NCBI GenBank assembly: GCA_964017065.1 | Contig: OZ024783.1 | Location: forward strand, 2,963,665-3,027,664 | DNA: 64,000 nucleotides | Reading direction: 5' to 3' | DNA from: Haliclona indistincta | Taxonomy: Eukaryota > Porifera > Demospongiae > Haplosclerida > Chalinidae | Shown: in pieces, positions 23,966 to 35,559 of the stretch | How positions within the stretch are numbered: position 1 is the stretch's first letter | Layout of the letters: each line of letters starts with the position of its first letter | The notes under the pieces: model-generated | What the model saw: the letters and a program-made list of their open reading frames with translations, nothing else | The model's database searches: none | What the model was told of the DNA's origin: nothing | Position numbers and translations under genes: made by a program

Positions 23966-26900
23966 ATGATCTCTGTGGAGCTGTGGCGAGCTACAATAGG
24001 GCTCTCTAGCAGCAAGTGCTACTCTTGTTTCTTATCCTCTCTGTCATGTCACTTCTCGTTGTACGATTCTTTTAAATTTCAGAGACGCAAACGCAGTAGT
24101 GGCAATGTTGTTCCTCAGCTGTCTAGATCTCCTCCTCATGTCGTTCCTCCAACCTCCTCTCTCAGGCCTGTAGCCGAAGAATCAATGCCGATCCAGCAAT
24201 CTCTTCGCTCTTTGTCTTTCTTCATACATGGTGTACACAGCTCGTTCCATTGTGGTCTTCATCTGTTACAAGATACGCTAGTCAGACTCGTACTGGCGAT
24301 ACTAGTGATCATCTCTCAGTCTCTGATCATCTCTGGTGACATTGAACAAAACCCCGGACCTGATCCAAGTGAGTCATGTTAGTTAAAATGTTTTGATCTC
24401 ATGAACCGGCCTATAGCCTTAATAGTATCGTACTTACGATGAGAACTTCATTGGTTTAATATGTAACAGGCATTAATATAGTCTCTAGTTATTCCTTGTC
24501 ATTACATGATATTACTTGTCGTCATACTATGCTACAGATGCCACACCCACATTACTGAAGTTAAGAGCAATGAAAGGAGCTGATTGTAAACCTCTGAGGA
24601 TAGTAGAGAAGATTGCTGCTCATGACTACACAACATTCGGTATGTATCTCCTACAAGATGAGAATGGAGAAGAGGTTGATCTGATTAAGAAGGACCATAT
24701 CAGAGAAGGTGCCGAGAGTGTCACTCGTGCCATCATCCAGAAATGGCTGACAAATGGCGATGAATCTACTCGTACATATCAACACTTGATAGAGTGTCTC
24801 AGACAGTCTGAACTGGGTGCACTTGCTGACCAGCTCATTGTAGCTAACACGACAAGTGAGCAAGGTATGCAATGCTGTACACTTTAGTGAATTGGTACTA
24901 CTTAGAGAGAGCACAAGTTTTATAGAGATCACCACATTGCCAGAAATCTAATACAAATAGCAAAGAAACAGCACATAATATTACTACTAAACTATAGTAG
25001 CTTCACTCTAAACACACTCTGTAGCAAGGAAAAGCACTAACACTACAATAATTATGCGACAAGACGTCATAATCGCTCATTAACTGCTGCCACACCCCTC
25101 TTGCTAAAATACAATTTTCAAGTGCTCAGTTTTCTTGTGCAGTAAAATGTCAAAAAGTGCTTAATATTCCGAAACTAGAGTTCTAATCAACACATAGCCA
25201 TGCCCTGAGCTAAAGAAAATTAAAAAGATTTCTATCGAAATCAGAAGGATGTAGGGTTGTGAAATCTACCACTGGTCAACAATGTAAACTAACAAGGAAC
25301 AAGCATGGAATGGTAACACGATTGACTTGCTAACAGACCATAGATCCCTACATCAGTGGCTGCTGTAGTTGACTATAGCTAGTTCAACTTGTTGCTGTTG
25401 ACTGACACCTGACGTGCATTCTGCTTGTGACAGCTTATGTACAGCCACTGATGTAGGGATCTATGGTCTGTTAGCAAGTCAATCGTGTTACCATTCCATG
25501 CTTGTTCCTTGTTAGTTTACATTGTTGACCAGTGGTAGATTTCACAACCCTACATCCTTCTGATTTCGATAGAAATCTTTTTAATTTTCTTGTTTGTGTC
25601 CTTTTTTCTTTTTCAGTGAAGTGCAGTTCAATATCATGCAATTACTGTGCCATCTTTGTTTCCACCATTGGTTTGGTTTTCCTGTTGTTGATGGCTTTCT
25701 TTATTATTAACAATTTTAAACTTGTAGCTAAATAATTCTTATGCTGTAGATATCAGCTCGCCTACGCATGCATGAATACAGTGCATACGAGCCCCACCCA
25801 CACTTGTTTACAGCGGTTATAATTGTCTGGCAAGGCAGAATGGTGATTCTGCGCTTGCTAGCTTACCGTTCTTCGAAGACACCAGACAAATATGTGTTCT
25901 CCGTGATCTATACTGCTTGGCGATACTCAAGCTTGTGCTTGGTCACGTGCGCTTACCACAGCTTGGTCACGTGCGTATTGCGCAATCACATTAATGGCGT
26001 CTAACACTTAGCTGACAATGGATCACGATCGAGAAATCGCGGAATTTATATCGCCGTTTCGCTAAAAACTAAGTTCAAAAGGCACATGCCAGGAGAATTT
26101 CACGACTGTTCGTGGGTGTTTTGGTCCCGGCACTGCTCACGTAAAGGTGCTAGGCGAGTGGAAGAAAGAATAAGAAGAAAACGAAGATGACGAAACTCGA
26201 TTTTCACCGTTTCCAGGTTCGTCACTTTAGTAACAATCTTGAGCTATCTCCTTGCTACTGTAAGATGGGGCAACGCCAGATAGCAGATTTAAGTGTCTTT
26301 GGACCTATAAAATTCATCACCAGGCGAAATATCAGCGTTTCAACGCTAATACATGTATGTAGCCGCCATCTTGTTTTCTCGTTCAACCCTACATAGGGAG
26401 ACACTACCGTGTCTCCCTAATAGGAGCTTAACACGACTACTCCAGTATTACTGCAACACGCACATTACAGCTATTTGAGACCATGCAGTAGCTCGAACGA
26501 CACACGAGATATTAACGAGAGAATTGGTCAGCATTTACGAGGTTAAAATTCCAGCATGATAATTTAGTAATTAAAGGGTTAACTGCTGCCATGCCCCTTA
26601 AAATCTTGCTAAAATGAAATTTTCAAGTGCCTATTATAGTGAGGTTTTCTTGTGCAGTAAAAATGATCAACTCAGTCTATATATAGTACAACTCTTTAAC
26701 TTTGAGTAGGAAAGATGAGCAAGAAGTATGTACTAGTTACTGCTAAACATACTAGCAAAGCTGTGTGGGTAGCCCGTTTTTTGCAAATAATGTATTAGAC
26801 CATTTAGGAAGTTGGTCGGTATTTTAGTCTGGTAGGGTTTTCCAAACCAAGTATACCGTGAGCCCTTCCAACTTGCGACCAACACACTAAAGTTCATGAT

Positions 26901-29519
26901 AAGATGATGGGAGCAGGTATTCAACAAACAGGTATACGTCCTGAAAGATTGACTCCATGACTGCTTGTTTCTGGCAATGAGAAGATGCAGCTCACAGTCT
27001 CTACATTTGTGTGATCATTTAAGTATTAGTTTGTTTGAATATAGTGAGTATGAGCAAGATCAATGATCTCTACTGTAACATGATGCAGTGTCATGACAAT
27101 TAAAAATAAAATAATTTTCATGTACTCAGTTGCACCTTATGACAGCTATACCCTGTGTCTTACAGCTCTACAGACCAGTGATAGTATGATACCATCCTCC
27201 ATCACCTCTTCTTCATCTCATTCAAGCACAACAGGTATAATGACATACTCAGTTACTAATGATCAGTGGATGATGTGTTTCCTCTTCTCAGCTATCACCA
27301 GGAAACAGTACAAACAGTTCCTAAAGAAATGTTACCGACAGCCACTCCCTGATGATGATAAGCTACTCACTACTGCCAGCAAGCACTACATTGAGCTAGC
27401 TGTCATCAGCAAGAAGGGTATCACCAGGAAGCAAGCAGATGAGTTTACTAGAAGAAGTCTCCACGGTTTAACCGAAGAGATCTTACGTGAGAAAGCTCCG
27501 ATAGCACTAGATCATATACTAAAGCCCAGAGAGGATGGTAGACCAGTACGTTGTGTCCTGGTGGAGGGTGCACCAGGTATCGGCAAGAGCACACTGGCAT
27601 GGGAGGTGTGTCACAAGTGGGAGGAGTTAGAGAGTGTGAAGCAGTTTGATTTAGTGATAATAGTTAGCTTGAGAGAGAAGAAAGCTCAAGAGGCACGCTG
27701 CCTTGAGGACCTGCTGCCTTGTGATGCTACCACTAACATGAAGGAGCTCTTGGCTGCAATAGCAGAAGGAGAAGGCATGGTTTTTGTGTGCGATGGGTTT
27801 GATGAGCTTCCTCGTGAGCAGCGACAAGAGGGCTCGGTCTACATAAATCTACTCAAGGGTAGGCTTCTGGCAGAGGCTACTATTATTGTGACCAGTCGTC
27901 CTTCAGTAAGTGCTGAGCTCTGGAGACTCTGCCAGCATAACATAGACAGGCACCTCGAGGTGATAGGCTTCACTAGAGAGGATATCAAGCGGTTTGCTGA
28001 GAGCGTGTTTAGTGGGGATATCCTGGCAGGGTTCTTGTCTTACATCACCAGTAATCCTCCCATATATGGTATGATGTACATCCCTCTCAATGCTGTCTTT
28101 GTAGCCCTGATATACCAGGACAGCTATGACACAGATACTCCCTTCCCTACAACCATGACACAGCTCTTTGATATTCTCACTCGCGCTCTCTTTCGGAGGT
28201 ACCTCGTGTCCACACGTAGGGTTCCTAGTGAGTATTGCATGCCTCCTTCCCTCCACCGTACAGAGGACATTAGCAAGCTTCCTCCTATAGTGGCTCAGCA
28301 GCTTCTTCAGCTAGCCAAGGTGGCCTATGAGAGTTTGTGCAAGAAAAGGTATGTCTTCACTGACCTTGGTGAGGACTTTGAGCATCTTGGGACAATGAAA
28401 AAGACAAGTATGAATGTGTGTACAGGTCCTGGGTGCTCCTACTCCTTCCTCCATCTCACTCTTCAAGAATACTTGACTGCCCTCCATATTGCTATTGTGA
28501 ATCCTAGTGGCTTTGAACTGGTAGAATGGCTAAAGGAAAGTAGTGTTGTTGTGAGGTTTCTGGCAGGAATGTACAGACATGATGATTATCATAGTCACCC
28601 TGTGTACCAGGAGTTGGTACAGCTGCTTGCCTCTGAGCGGTTACAGTTGGTCCATTGTGCATATGAGTGTCCTAGCATTATGGGTAGTGTGAATTTTGAC
28701 TATGTTGATGAAGATGATAGAATTGATGTTGAACCAGTAGTTGGTTTTGACTGGTATGCCACAGGATACTGTATCAGCCACTTTGATGAAAGATGGGGTG
28801 TTCAAGTTGTAATGAAGTTTGAGTCAGAGGAAAAGATTGATCTCCTGGTGAAGGGTCTTAGGTCCTTGACTATCGCTAACGGGAAAATTTTTTCGCTAGA
28901 CATATCTGAATCATCCTTTTCCGTAATTATTACATTAAAGGAGTTTTGCCGATTAAAGAAACTTGTATTATGGGAGGTTAACATTGATCATGATGATCTG
29001 GTCATCTTACAGCAGCTGATAGCACCAGGGAGTGAACTAAAATCTCTATTTATTTGGCACGTTGATTCACACATCAGTAGTTCATTGATCTCAACATTAT
29101 TTCAACCCTCTTCATTGCAAGAACTTGTCTTGTTCACTGATGACATTATCGTTGAAAATCAGCTTCTTCCTCATGGTAACAGAAACCTCAAGAAACTCGC
29201 CATCTCATGCAATCTTCTTCACCCGCTAGCTGCATTGATCGTGAATATCACTTCACTGACCTACCTTGGGATTGATGATCCACTAGACAGTGATCTACCT
29301 GTTCTCACTAATATTGTAAAGTCACACCAAACACTACAAATACTATATATTCACAAGATACAACAATATAAAACTGACTCTTTTAATCTGCCCGAACTGA
29401 TCAAGGCTGCTGATAGTAACGAACATGTAGTAAAATTTGAACTTGGTATATTAGTTTATAATGAGCTACCACGACACATCCACGAACAATATGAGCATCT
29501 GTTAAGCATCTGTTGTTAG
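23966..29519 (+). CDS. NLR A: 2A signal exon, Death domain, NACHT, LRR-like
   Basis: Four exons join in phase 1: 23966-24368, 24538-24864, 27166-27234 and 27292-29519. The start ATG has the context GCCGCCATGA, shared with NLR B. Exon 1 ends in a hydrophobic helix (L-V-L-A-I-L-V-I-I) followed by S-G-D-I-E-Q-N-P-G-P. Exon 2 is a Death domain with Q-K-W-L and T-Y-Q-H-L-I-E-C-L-R. Exon 4 begins with I-T-R-K-Q-Y-K-Q-F and carries Walker A G-A-P-G-I-G-K-S-T (27567-27593), Walker B V-C-D-G-F-D-E-L-P, the sensor-like I-I-V-T-S-R-P, a winged-helix-like middle, and a leucine-rich C-terminus. NLRs are cytosolic pattern sensors. The 2A motif would release the Death-NACHT-LRR part from the N-terminal peptide. 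The 2.3-kb intron contains mobile elements. Confidence 0.8.
24338..24361 (+). promoter_or_regulatory. 2A-type ribosome-skipping motif, NLR A
   Basis: The codons spell D-I-E-Q-N-P-G-P, fitting the 2A consensus D-V/I-E-x-N-P-G-P. In known cases the ribosome skips the Gly-Pro bond and continues, giving two proteins. The motif is preceded by a hydrophobic segment, as in the 2A sequences described on sea urchin NLR-like proteins, where skipped and unskipped products go to different places. Activity here is inferred. Confidence 0.8.
25080..25083. other. Unoccupied TTAA site matching an insertion in NLR B
   Basis: The flanks (CGCTCA before, CTGCTG after) match those of the element at 41051-41639 in the paralogous intron of NLR B. 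Confidence 0.7.
25213..25591. mobile_element. Long fold-back repeat (150-bp arms) in NLR A intron
   Basis: The arms 25213-25362 and 25442-25591 are near-perfect inverse copies. The left arm contains TGTAGGGTTG, and the inverse CAACCCTACA recurs near 26390. As with 16946-18090, the full element may reach about 26425, where a small hairpin (GGGAGACAC and its inverse) sits. Confidence 0.8.
26525..26582. mobile_element. Inverted end of the TTAA element family
   Basis: This is the reverse complement of the left end found at 41051 and 60132 (TTAACCCTTTAATTACTAA). Only the end is present. It abuts TTAA and a second copy of the target flank, so this intron has been rearranged or the element deleted. 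Confidence 0.55.
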
Positions 29520-30639
29520 CATCTGTTTGTTAGAATTATATTGATGTTTGAACTGAATGATGATGAATATGTGCACAATATGATTTCTTCTTTCAGTGTG
29601 TAGTAGCAGTTTACTTTACGTTATTATACAACATCTTTTGGTTGCTTCGAATATTATGTCACTAGAAGAATTACTGTACTATTAATTAATTATAGTTTTG
29701 AATTTTTTTCCTCAACTACAGCTGTGTATTATTGTTTTTCTTTTGTCACTCCTGTTTAGTGCAGCCATGTAACTGTGTTCTATTGTTTGATTTGAATAGT
29801 ATTCTTGCACATGAACATGTTTCTATCTCATGTACAGTAAATTAGATAATGATAGTAGCACAGCACTACAGTAACTACCTGGAAACAGTACTACACTGAA
29901 TTGGAACAATTCTATCTTTATTTATTTCATCTCATTTTGATCCATGACATTATCCTAAGTAATGATTACTTCAGATCTGCTTGTTGATAGCATGCACACC
30001 TTGTGATGATGTATCAGACAGAGACACAGAGGAAGGAGAATGTGAGAGATTCTACTACAGATCATGTACTCATACTGCACTCTCTTTCATCTTACAGTAT
30101 AGCTTCAAGTGAAGATTGCTACCAGTAAGACATAGACACAGCTCCGTTTAGACCTAGATTACAATGAGAGCTGCTTTTCATTGGTAATCTAAATCATGTA
30201 ATCTTCATGCCCAGTTTAGGCTAAACAATACCGGTCAGCATGTATCATGGCGCACTAGTCACATGCACTTTCGTCTAAGCATACGTATGATTCTACTATG
30301 GTACTCTATAGCTATCAACCTATTGTATCTATTCTAACAATTCTTTATCTTTATTATAATCATAATCTTATTAATATTTTTATTTATTTCATCTCATTTT
30401 GATCCATGACATTATCCTAATAATTACTTCAGACCTGAGTGCATGCTGTTTGCATTGATGCAGTCATAGTACCTTAAAATTAGAATGTAGCTTTCGTGAG
30501 CAGGAAAAGAGTGTGCAGCGAGGCTGCCCCGCCCATGAATAGCCCTGCCCTAAAACACGTGCACCCGCGGGCGGGAACGAAATCCGAGCGAAGGAAGATC
30601 ACTGCTTTATTCCACTACAGTACTTACAACGCCATGATT
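29520..30639. other. 3' flank of NLR A and duplicated linker fragment
   Basis: Positions 29520-29910 align with the sequence behind NLR B and NLR C. Near 29917 and 30375 a 60-bp segment (TTTATTTCATCTCATTTTGA) is directly repeated. Between them, 30010-30120 is a fragment of the acidic linker exon region and 30140-30225 an imperfect hairpin. No intact gene. Confidence 0.5.
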
Positions 30640-30645
30640 TCATTG

Positions 30646-31216
30646 GACATCATGTGGCGAGCTAAAATAGGACTCTTCTGCAGCAAGCACTGCTCTTCCT
30701 CTCGAACCGTTCTGCGGGAAACTTCAGTCGCGATCACAGCAGCTGAGCTTCCTCCAGCAATGCAGCTCCGCGATACTAGCGATCATCTCTAAGACTTTGA
30801 TCATCTCCGGAGACATAGAAAAGAACCCAGGTCCTCTATCATGTGAGTGAAATGCATTATTATATAGAATTTACATTGAACTTTATTCCACAGCTGAAAA
30901 AGTCTCTTATGATCAGCTCCTTCATCTCAAGAAAGCTGATGGATCTGGTCTGAGCGTTATTCGATGGATCTCATCATTGGAACAATGGCAGTGCACAGAC
31001 CTAGCTCACATGCTCTTGAAGGATGATGATCTAGTGAATAAGTACGAGCAGGAGTACAAAAAGGAGGAGTTCGTTCGAAAGGTTCTGAAAGACTGGTTGT
31101 CTCGAGATGGCGGTGATTCAGCTGTTCCACGCGTACTTGGTCATCTCTTGCTGAGTGTATCAGTGATGCTGATCTACCTGGAGACCTAGCCACAGCCATC
31201 AATGATGCATGTGCAG
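30646..31216 (+). pseudogene. Relic 2A-Death exon pair
   Basis: An ATG near 30637 starts a frame resembling the NLR first exon (M-I-S-L-D-I-M-W-R-A-K-I-G-L), but this frame stops before the 2A motif. S-G-D-I-E-K-N-P-G-P at 30812-30835 lies in another frame, so the exon carries a frameshift. The exon ends at 30842 in phase 1. The Death exon from 30894 reads well through E-Q-W-Q-C-T-D-L-A-H and D-W-L-S-R-D, but two extra bases relative to the copy at 49-408 shift the frame near 31130 and lead to a stop at 31189. It is the head of the chimeric gene continuing at 31851. Confidence 0.65.
30812..30835 (+). other. 2A motif out of frame with its start (relic)
   Basis: D-I-E-K-N-P-G-P is intact as a motif but is not reachable from the apparent ATG without a frameshift. 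Confidence 0.7.
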
Positions 31217-31850
31217 GTGAGAATTACAGTTGTGAAGGAATGTTGCATGCACACATTTGCACAGCTTTGTGCTGTGTCTGCTACTGCATTCACACTTCAG
31301 AACCAGTTTAGTTTTTGTATGGTGGTACTGTGCTAAACTATAGTGTAAACCACTGTGTGGGCAAATGTAAGCTTGTAATCTCGGAGTCAGCAGAATGTAG
31401 TTGAATTAGTGCTATATTAATGGCTATGGAAACTGTAGAGTGGAATTCTGCAATCATACTACGCTACAATTCGTTTCTTAGACTTGTTCATAGCTACTTT
31501 TAATTCATGATCAATCAGTACTTCACAGTTGTCATAGTAGCTAATCTATGCTTACCACAATAATTATGGTGTGAAAACACAGAATTTAATTATTTTATCT
31601 ACTTTGAATAGTACTCATGTGAGCTAAAGTCAACTGTATTGTTGTCAGAATTCATATTTACCCTCTCACTGGACATACATATTTTTATGAACATTATCAC
31701 AACAAGTTGTAGCATTGCTATACAACATTATACAAACGTCATAGTACTATCATCAAACAAAAATTCCTTCATAATTCCAACATTTTGGAGATCCTAAGTT
31801 ATAGCAGGTTCAAAAGACGTGGTATAAAATCACTTTCCTCTCTACTATAG

Positions 31851-32112
31851 ACCCAACTGCATCCAGGGACCAAGCTGTATCTCATCCTGATCCTGGAAGG
31901 ACATGTACAGCAGAGTGTTACCCGCCCTGGGTACCTATTGGAGTAGCTGAACCTGACACATCAGTTACTGTACTAGTTGTTGATAGTGATGAGGAATCAG
32001 ACACAGAGGATGAAGAATGTGAGAGGTGTGTGAGAGATTATACTATGTATCATGTAATCATACTGCACTCTCTTTCATCTTACAGTATAGCTTCAAGTGA
32101 AGATTGCTACAT
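31851..32112 (+). pseudogene. Acidic linker exons of the 2A-Death-BRWD chimera
   Basis: Exon 31851-32025 encodes P-T-A-S-R-D-Q, P-W-V-P-I-G-V, V-L-V-V-D-S-D-E-E-S and T-E-D-E-E-C-E. A short exon follows at about 32086-32112 (I-A-S-S-E-D-C-Y). Splice sites and phases agree with the neighbours. It joins the Death relic to the BRWD-type exon at 32252. The linker matches no family. Confidence 0.45.
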
Positions 32113-32288
32113 GTAAGAATAGTTTGTAGCAGTGTCTAGCTGTGTTTCGCATTTTGTGTTTAATTATTGTCAGATGACGGAAAATATTCTAACGTTGAAA
32201 AATCCCAATATACGGTACGAGCTATTGCATTATTTTTGCGACTTTCTTCAGATACTCATCGGAAAGCAGTGATGAGGATGAGGATATA

Positions 32289-32761
32289 TAGTCAGGCGTA
32301 GCCACACCCATCGCGTGCGTTCCTTCGGATGGGTCAGGAGACATTAGTTAACTCTAGTTGTCGTTCAGGAATGTAGCGCTACGCAATAGTTACGAGATGA
32401 ATATTTTTAATCACGTGTTGATATTTTAATAACCACGATGTAATAACTGAGGTCTGGGTTTGGCTATAAAAGAAACTCGTGTGCCCACAAGATGGCAGGT
32501 GTAGTGACTTGTGTTGCATGTGGTTTGCTGATTGAAAAACCAGCGATATACTACACGAGCGAGGAACACGCGAGTTCAGAAGTAGTCCCAGGTAAGGTCA
32601 CTCGACAGTCATTAAGGTAACCGCCCACCCGGACGTGACGCAAAGCTAGCTGCAATCTGATTGGATTGCAACTATAGTCGCAAAGTGTACAACTCAAGCA
32701 TACTAATGTCTCCTGACCCATCCGAAGGAACGCACGCGATGGGTGTGGCTACGCCTGACTA
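32289..32761. mobile_element. Mutator-like MITE inserted in a BRWD coding exon
   Basis: Perfect 59-bp inverted ends begin TAGTCAGGCGTAGCCACACC. The 9-bp duplication GAGGATATA flanks the element at 32280-32288 and 32762-32770. Removing the element and one copy of the duplication restores the reading frame of the acidic exon. Inside are TATAAAAG (32465-32472), an ATG at 32492 and a donor at 32592, which look like a promoter and first exon. Confidence 0.85.
32465..32591 (+). promoter_or_regulatory. TATA box with ATG exon inside the MITE
   Basis: TATAAAAG is followed 20 bp later by an ATG exon of about 33 codons (V-T-C-V-A-C-G-L-L) ending at a GTAAGG donor. It may be the surviving 5' end of the parental transposon gene, or a captured host first exon. 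Confidence 0.4.
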
Positions 32762-32881
32762 GAGGATATAGTGAAGACTACTAAGAAGAGAGGAAGGAAG
32801 CGAAAGATTAGTTCAGACAAACAAGATGAATCGGTGAAAGAAATAATATATCCACCAGTATGATGAGCTTGTAATAAATAT

Positions 32882-33028
32882 AGGTTAGACGACGGATCGA
32901 GGCAACTACGGGATTTAGAGTGCCGCGGGAACCGATGTATAGACGTTCCGAGCGCGTAGCGCGAGGGCGTCTATTTCGGTTGCCAAGGCGCTCTAATTCC
33001 CGTAGTTGCCGATGATTCGTCGTCTAAG
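32882..33028. repeat. Hairpin element related to 16304-16446
   Basis: Inverted arms beginning GGTTAGACGAC flank the centre GAGCGCGTAGCGCGAGGG. It lies in an intron of BRWD copy I. Confidence 0.7.
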
Positions 33029-33521
33029 GTATTTATACTACAGCTACATGGCAACAATAAACCGACGCAGATATTGTTTGAAAAACAATGGTTGAAGACC
33101 GTCCCAAAGCTGCTGAGTTCCTGCAGCATTTCTTGCTCGAAAACACGTGCTGTGTCCGGCTGCCACACCCACAAACGCCGCTTTGCGTTACACGTGGCAA
33201 TGGCTGAACTTGGACTCCAACGAACGGTTAGAAATTAGAATGATAGTTACTAGAGTCCGAGCAGTCTTTTGTACTTGCTGTGTGCGTTTATTGGGCAATC
33301 TTTAAGCTGTCAACATAGCAAAACGTGGTAAGTTACTTGCTTTCTTACGTTTTCCATGCACAACAAGTCAACTTATCGTTGCATCGATCGTAGCCAAGTA
33401 CCCGGGTCTATAGATGCTGTGCTGCCCATGCTGCCAGAAGCGAACACAACACATACTGGCCCAGTAACTACCAAAGCTAGTACCTGTACAAAAGAAACGC
33501 ATGACAGAGGAAAACATGATC

Positions 33522-33585
33522 ATGAGTTCCAGCGGAAAAATATGAGTTCCAGCGGAAAAATACGAGTTCCAGCGGAAGAATACGT
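33522..33585. repeat. Three tandem 21-bp units
   Basis: The unit GAGTTCCAGCGGAAAAATA is repeated three times with few changes, in an intron of copy I. The surrounding 33030-33750 shows no exon. Confidence 0.7.
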
Positions 33586-35559
33586 GATTTATTTTCCTCC
33601 AACTGACCAATCAGATTCTAGAATTACATTGAACTGTAGTATAATTATTTATATCATAATTTTTTATCACAGCTCTTCTAGATTACTACATTTTAATTTT
33701 TAACTCAAATTTGGTGATGCGTGGCTCGATACTGTTTTTTTCTTAGGTGTATAACTGGCCATCTGATTGGTTGAAGTCAACTAAACCACGCCTCTCACCT
33801 TACTTTCCTCAAGTTGGTGATATTGTGAGTACAGTGAGTATCTTATGAGTCACTTCAGTGGGTGTGGTCTCTCTCCAGGTGGTGTATTTCTATCAGGGAC
33901 ACCAGCTGTATCGTGATGCTGTGACCGAAGCTTATCAATGAAAACGCCAGCTAATGCCCTGGGAGGAATTCACACTTAGAGTAAGTCCAATAGAAGACAG
34001 AAAAATGGTAGCAAGCAAGCATGAAAGGTCGTGAATGATCTCACTGCATGTTATAATAATATCTCTCTGTTCTCTTCTTCAGCCTCAAGAATTCTGTCGA
34101 GTGAGGAAGGTTCAGTTTATGGTGGGCCCTCCCACTCTCTGCTCTATAACCCTCGGTACGCTTGTTTTAATTTACAAACAAAGTTTTTGAATGATAATGA
34201 TGTACTGTTAATTTCTCCGCTTTGTCTTAAGCAATTTCAAATAAAATGATTTTTCTTCAATTTCTCTGTAGAACTGTTGTCTCCAATGTTTAACCCTTCC
34301 TGCTCCAGTGAACATCAAGACATGGCTACCAACCAACGAGCGGTCTTTACATTCAAGTGAGTTTTCCACCAACTTATAGAGTCAACCAGTTTGTATACTA
34401 AAGGTATACGATTACTTGCTCTCATATCACAGGTTCCATGATATGGATAATGTATTGGACTTCATTATTCTCGAACAAGTCTACAATGACAGTCTCAAGC
34501 GACAGTGGTCGTCTGGAGACCGGTTCCAGAGCCTCATAGACGACCAGTACTTGTCTGGGACCATCCTGAAGCGAATACCATTCTCTGAAGACACTCCTAA
34601 CAGTGTATGGCAGATGTACCATATCAAATGGGATAGTGAAATAGCTACTTATCAAGTCAGTCCGTGGGAAATCCTTCCTATCAATGCAGACACCATCTAT
34701 ACACACAAATCAAAATGGGCCGATACCAGAGATGTGAATCGCATTCTTTACGGACTAGAACTCATCTTGAAGGAAGGTATCTTTAAAGAAGCCAATGACT
34801 TTTTGTACCAAGTTGACTACATTAAGGAGACAGCCTATTGTACAGTGGTGGCCTTTCCAACCAGCATCTCTACAATAGCTGAGAGATTGAGAAATGGATT
34901 TTACAGGTACCAACCTCTTAAGCTATAATAGCTGCTGGTCATAGCGTTTTCTGCTGGTTGTATAACTGGAGTTAGCCTTCAGTCTCCTGTTAATATAATT
35001 ATCACCTCTCTCTCTCTTTAGACGAAAGAAAGCTCTGATTTGGGAGGTTAAACTGCTGGCTCGCAATGCAAGGGCTTACAACAAAAAGAACAGCCACATT
35101 GTCAAGAATGGAAAGATTGTTGTCCAGACTCTTCTGAAATTTATCAGGTTAAAATCATACCAGTCAGTTAGGTAACTTAGGTTAGACGATGATGTCTATA
35201 CTGGACTGACTTGTAATGGACCAAAGTCTTATTGTTATGTACATATCTTCTCACACAGGACTGTATCATGTACTAGTGTCATGAAGTGTCATCCTAACTC
35301 GGCTCCATTGAGAAACAGAACAAAGGTTAGTCTGTTCCATCACCTCTGGGATGTGCTTTACTTTGACTAGACATTATAGAACTATTAGATTGACTCACCT
35401 GAATTATTTGTTCACTAGTGATGTTGGTTTTCTGTAGAGACGAGTTGATGATGGTGAAGAGAGTGTGTCAGTGAGCTGCTGCAGTAGGATCACTGATAGA
35501 CCAACAACTAAGAGACCAAGGAATAGTTATTGAACTCAATGACTCCTTTAGTGAATGAG

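Larger units (their letters stand above)
32252..35533 (+). pseudogene. BRWD-like copy I: Tudor-like region plus first bromodomain, broken
   Basis: The acidic exon Y-S-S-E-S-S-D-E-D-E-D-I is split by a MITE at 32289 and resumes at 32771 with K-K-R-G-R-K-R-K. Later exons give W-P-S-D-W-L-K-S-T-K-P at about 33756-33827, then Y-Q-G-H-Q-L-Y-R-D-A with an in-frame TGA at 33939-33941 where copy III has TGG, and a large exon 34433-34916 (F-H-D-M-D-N-V-L-D-F-I-I, then bromodomain start Y-C-T-V-V-A-F-P-T). Exons at 35022-35147 and on to a stop at 35531 complete a single bromodomain with a short basic tail. BRWD/PHIP proteins are nuclear chromatin readers. Insertion and nonsense codon make this a pseudogene, although the bromodomain exons are undamaged. 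Confidence 0.7.

Noticed and set aside
27903..28256. Minus-strand frames of 90-118 codons inside the NACHT exons (also 42763-43062, 55495-55851)
   Set aside because: They are shadows of the strongly conserved NACHT coding strand and occur in all three copies for that reason.
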